A DNA stretch of 42,894 nucleotides from Phoronis australis (Eukaryota; Phoronida; Phoronidae), in contig NMRA01000022.1 in NCBI GenBank assembly GCA_002633005.1, positions 448,869 through 491,762 on the forward strand. The letters run 5' to 3'. Each line of letters opens with the position of its first letter. Within the stretch, counting starts at the first letter, position 1. Made by a program: the position numbers and the translations under genes. This document shows positions 39,151-42,894 of this stretch, piece after piece. The notes under the pieces are model-generated. The model ran no database searches. It was not told the DNA's origin and saw nothing but the letters and a program-made list of their open reading frames with translations.

Positions 39151-39203
<53 letters not shown>
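38456..39203 (+). mobile_element. 5'-truncated LINE (non-LTR retrotransposon) 3' end
   Basis: An upstream frame reads SRSKPKLRTSVCF and stops. The main frame, 38576-39127, carries LTRPSRSILAQIRTGTLQLL, then VGRF, then RICCLCHTDQVETELHFLFE and CPFF. This is the C-terminal zinc-knuckle-like region (C-x2-C..H-x-L-F-x-C-P) that follows reverse transcriptase in many animal LINEs. The fragment is frameshifted and lacks the polymerase domain. It ends in AATAAAAAA and a (TTAC)n tail, as expected for target-primed insertion. Confidence 0.8.
39151..39203 (+). repeat. (TTAC)n microsatellite, LINE tail
   Basis: About 13 uninterrupted copies of a four-base unit immediately after the LINE coding remnant and its AATAAAAAA. 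Best read as the element's 3' tail, later expanded. Confidence 0.95.
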
Positions 39204-39823
39204 GCTTACCACAAGAGAGTCTTTTATGCCGGCGGCTCATGCAAAAAACATTAAAATGTATATTCAATTCCATTTAATGAACTCTTCCTGCTACTACTGA
39301 GTTAACCGACTAGAGTCACGGGAAAGTCGAGGGACGGATTTATTCTTTAGCACTGTGACAGCCCGTAGCCAGGGGGTTCGGAGGGTTCGATCCCCCGCGG
39401 CAAAAAGGTCCAGCCCCAGCCTCTCCGTTAAAGCTAGTATATATAGTGGACAACAACAACAACAAAATTGTTGCAGCTACTCGTACTACTAACAACAATG
39501 ATAACCAAGTTAGTAATAATTTTGAATTCTGATTCAAATGAAGTGCTTCACGGCGTATTATCATCGGGCCGTGCCAAAACTTCACCCGCCCGAGTGGTGT
39601 TTGGCAAGTAGGCCTACGTAGATGACAGTATCGTGGTTGCCGATGCTACTGGCTTCATCCTCTTTTTAGAAATGCAAGTTCGTACTCATGTTTTCGTATT
39701 CTTAAGGCATGATGTCGGCAATTTCGCGTGGGCATGAAATCCAAATTAAATGTTTAATTGATTACGCGGGCGTTGCTTTTGGTATGTGACACTGAGCGCA
39801 TCTAATAACGCTCATAGGCCTGT
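39204..39823. other. Repeat-derived intergenic DNA with a transposon-like end
   Basis: CCCGTAGCCAGGGGGTTCGG at 39362 resembles a terminal phrase seen in small DNA transposons of marine animals. No matching partner is identified. Nothing else is recognised. Confidence 0.3.
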
Positions 39824-40605
39824 CACGACCAAGATTTCGCTCGTGTTTTACGACCAAAATTGTTCGCCCATGATTCCGACCAGGCTTCGCTCGTGTGATC
39901 AGTACGACCGTAATGACTGCATCCGGCAATAAGAAATTGTTATATTGGTCACGGCGCTCGTATTTTTCGCTCGTAATTTTGGCAAGTATAGTCATTATAT
40001 TTAAGTATGAGTCACGAGACCACCAACCATTAAATCAATACGCAGTTGATATTGTTTTTGAACATTATGGAAATGGTTCGTTTGCGAATGTCTTGAATAT
40101 AGAGTGAGAGATTTACCATTAACGTTTGAAAATTCTACTGCACAACCCCATAAAAGCCGTTTTGAACCAGTACGTGTTTTTTGCAATGTCATGCGTCTTC
40201 TGCACGCATTGTTCAGAGTAAGAGAATGAAACATTGCTTAAACTAAATCAGTGAAAAAAGCATAGTTATTTAAAAAAATGATGTAAAAACATTGTCAAAC
40301 AACCTGCTAGTTAATATACATTTTAGCACTTCAATATGTACTAAAACGGAACACTCTCAAGTGCCGGGATGGATAGGGCAGCAAGTAAAAATATTTCACA
40401 CAATCTTTGATATTTTCAACCTTTTGCACTTATACTTTACACCTGAGATTTTACCTTCTGAATACTTCATAACATGTGAAAACTACGAGCGTGAAATTAC
40501 GAATGTAAAACTACGAATGAAAAATATGAGTGTAAAATTACGAGCGCAGCTGCGTCAGAGCCCACGTTACCAATAAATCACGAGCGAAGTCTCGGTCGTA
40601 ATTAC
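39824..40605. mobile_element. 780-bp element with inverted CACGACC/GGTCGTA ends
   Basis: The left end CACGACCAAGATTTCGCTCG is mirrored by CGAGCGAAGTCTCGGTCGTA at 40581-40600. ACGAGCG or CGCTCGT occurs many times just inside each end (39842, 39888, 39956, 40484, 40537). No target duplication was settled and there is no transposase. Confidence 0.65.
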
Positions 40606-41364
40606 GCGCGACACTTTCACCGGTACTGCCCGCGATATATTCTGGTTCACATTGCATTTTGAGCTGCGTTCTTTGCGAGCAACCGTTACGGCATCCTGAT
40701 TTCTAGTATTACAAATTTCGTCTTATCTCAGGATTGCAGAGCTGATAGCCCCCTAATTCAGCTGCGTCAAGCCTTGGGCCTTACCGAAAATTCTACAGTG
40801 TCGACGTTTGCAAAATATCACGGGTCCGCCGTTCTAGAAATTCGAACCACCCCCCGAGGAATGCTGGCTACCGTGTGAGGCGTGAGCATCATTACAAACT
40901 GCCACGCTGTCTAGATTGATCCAAACTGGTGCCATTTATAAATTATTAAATGTGTCCTGGGGAAGCAATTGCACGCAGCTAGAAATAGGCCTATATAGTA
41001 CGGTACACTGCTGGCGCCTACTAGCTCACGTACACTAGATCCTCCTGTATTACGCCAGCCAATTATCTCGCCATGGTTCATTCATGCTGGTGTCTCGTTC
41101 ATGGATTCCGAGAGAACAGTCTGGTTGTATCCACACTGTAGACTGCTCCGGTGTTCTGCAGCGATGAAATTATATTCCAAAGCACAAAATTAATTATAGT
41201 GGAAAGACAAGTAGACAAGTTGACGTCACTTGATTTTTTTCGTAAGTGGTAGCCTAGTCAGTGATAATTGATTATAAACCCGCCTTGTCACCACAAAAGC
41301 CATATTAAAAATATTAAAATTGGTGTCAAATGGTTTCTAGACAGTCAAATTTGACATGATTTTG
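40606..41364. other. Intergenic; nothing recognised
   Basis: About 760 bases with no gene, RNA or named repeat that I can support. Confidence 0.5.
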
Positions 41365-41400
41365 CAGGGCTCGAAACAACTGTCAATATATTGTTGACAG
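41365..41400 (+). mobile_element. Orphan CAGGGCTCGA transposon end with a small hairpin
   Basis: CAGGGCTCGAAAC repeats the terminus of the element at 35516. It is followed by TGTCAA..TTGACA, an inverted pair with a seven-base loop. No matching right end is visible before the window closes. Confidence 0.4.
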
Positions 41401-41425
41401 TTCGCTTTTGCTACGTGGCCGTCGG

Positions 41426-42583
41426 TGCTCCTTCAAGGACGGGGCTCCTAAATATGAAAATATCTATATTTTCGAATATCAGGAAATGCGCAGCAATTGA
41501 TGTTATCTGTCAGGTCACCAATTTTTCTCAAGTGATATACAGTTTCGAGAAAAAAAAAATAAAGCGAAAGTTGCCTCCGTTATCCCTTGCCAGAGAGGGG
41601 CATATGGAAAAATATAGTTTTGCATTCGCAAAATTGACTTATTGAATTTAAACATCCAGTAAATTAGTACGCTCCGCAAAAGCTTCGCTTCACAAAATTT
41701 CTAGATTTTTCGAAATATATGTGTGCGTTTAAACGACTTTTGCTGCAAAAGCAAAGACCCTAACGACAGTGTCCTGGCCAGGGTCCTCAAAAGGTAAACC
41801 GTGCACTGATGCAGATTTGTTAAGTGTTCTCTTGAATTTTCTCTCATCCGTTTTTCGCAGTCTTTCTTTTCTCGACTAACCCTGGCACTACGCCTATGTC
41901 GGTTGCCACGGTTTAACCCAGACGCCTGAAAAATTTTGGGGGGCCCTTGCCCCCCCTCAACATTTTTAGTTGCCTAAACCCCTTTTACACACACTCACCT
42001 TTTTCGTATGCGAATTTTCTTATGCTAAAAATCGGTGTGTGTAGACAGATATTCCAACTAAAATTTTGGTGGCGTACGACATACTCAGGACCGTAGGAAG
42101 CGGAAGGATCGGGGGGGGGGCACGTGGCTCCCCAAAAAAATTAGGCATCAGGGTTAAATCGTGGCAGCAGACATAGGCCGGGAATAGTCGAGAAAAGAAA
42201 GACTACGAAATACGGAAAAAACGAGAAAATTCAGGAGAACATTTAACAACTCGGTATCATTACATGGATTACCTATTGAGGACCTCTGCAGTACAGGTCG
42301 CTTAAATGCACTTGAAAGCGAGCACGTAATCATTCATACACATATTTCGAGAAAATTTGTAAAGCTAAGGTTTTGCGGAGAGTACTAATTTACTGGGTTT
42401 TTAAATTGAATAAGTCAATTTTCCGAATGCAAAACCCCTTTCTGGCAAGCGATAACGGAGACAACTTTCGCCTTATTTTTTCTCTAAACTGTATATCATT
42501 AGACATAAAATTGATAACCTGACAGATAACATTAATTGCTGCGCATTTTATGAATTTTAGGGGCTTCGCCCTTAAAGGAGGCC
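41426..42583. repeat. 1.16-kb imperfect palindrome (foldback element)
   Basis: From GCTCCTTCAAGGACGGGGCT to GGGGCTTCGCCCTTAAAGGA the two halves are imperfect reverse complements, with the centre near 42014. Matched landmarks include GCGCAGCAATTGATGTTATC against GATAACATTAATTGCTGCGC, CTCCGTTATC against GATAACGGAG, TTTCTTTTCTCGACTA against TAGTCGAGAAAAGAAA, and ACACACAC against GTGTGTGT. Pairing continues through the middle with almost no unpaired loop. There is no coding capacity. The arms have drifted by many substitutions, so it is not a recent artefact. Confidence 0.85.
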
Positions 42584-42894
42584 ATTGATGGTATTCACCC
42601 TTTTTGTGTTTTTATGGGCCGCTCACGGAGAGAGGTCGAAATGTTGGAATCGATTACATCTATTTTGCTGTTTTTTGTGAAATCGTGCAACCGGCTTTCA
42701 CTTCCTGCACCGTTTTGTGACCACATGACGGTGGAGTGAACTGTTACTCTTTTTTCCAAGCTTAATGATGTTTAGCATTTCATCTTAAGGTGTCCCATTT
42801 TAGACGGGACCGTCTCTCGGTGGAGCAGCAGTGGCGGATCTACGTTTTCAGTAAGGGGGGGCTTAGGATTCCCGCAAAGGTCGAATCCGAGGCG
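42584..42894. other. Window end; possible start of another DNA transposon
   Basis: CAGTGGCGGATC at 42829-42840 is a terminal phrase I associate with small DNA transposons in invertebrates. The sequence runs off the window, so the other end cannot be checked. Nothing else is recognised. Confidence 0.3.

Overview
The window is animal nuclear DNA: AT-rich, intron-rich and dense in short transposable elements. Two conserved genes were assembled by reading spliced exons, because no single long reading frame exists. Both proteins resemble their vertebrate counterparts. Together with the many tRNA-derived SINE-like pieces and small inverted-repeat elements, this suggests a marine invertebrate, possibly a deuterostome such as amphioxus or a hemichordate. 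The sequence alone does not fix the species.

Left half (about 0.9-23.2 kb, + strand): NUP107, the Y-complex (Nup107-160) nuclear pore scaffold protein. I find 21 consecutive coding exons whose splice phases all agree. They give about 890 residues from a start codon at 919, against 925 in human. The missing ~35 C-terminal residues probably lie in the 766-base run of N at 23557-24322. The first intron looks like a U12-type intron.

Right of the gap, on the - strand and convergent with NUP107: TRMT112, the small activator subunit of several tRNA, rRNA and protein methyltransferases. All four coding exons are present (38294 down to 29183; 122 residues), spread over 9 kb by introns full of repeats. 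A 5'-truncated LINE lies a few hundred bases upstream of its start codon. From 39.2 kb to the end I see only mobile-element debris, including a roughly 1.16-kb imperfect palindrome.

The most unusual signal is a repeat family made of tandem ~145-bp units, each carrying a match or near-match to the CTCF core motif (CCASYAGRKGGC). It occupies the NUP107 intron at 2.3-5.3 kb and recurs in opposite orientation in and beside TRMT112 introns (29.6-30.6 and 32.9-34.5 kb). Two single-N positions (3379 and 27812) each sit exactly between two near-identical direct copies. These are most simply unmerged haplotype or contig overlaps, so the apparent duplications should not be taken as real without checking.
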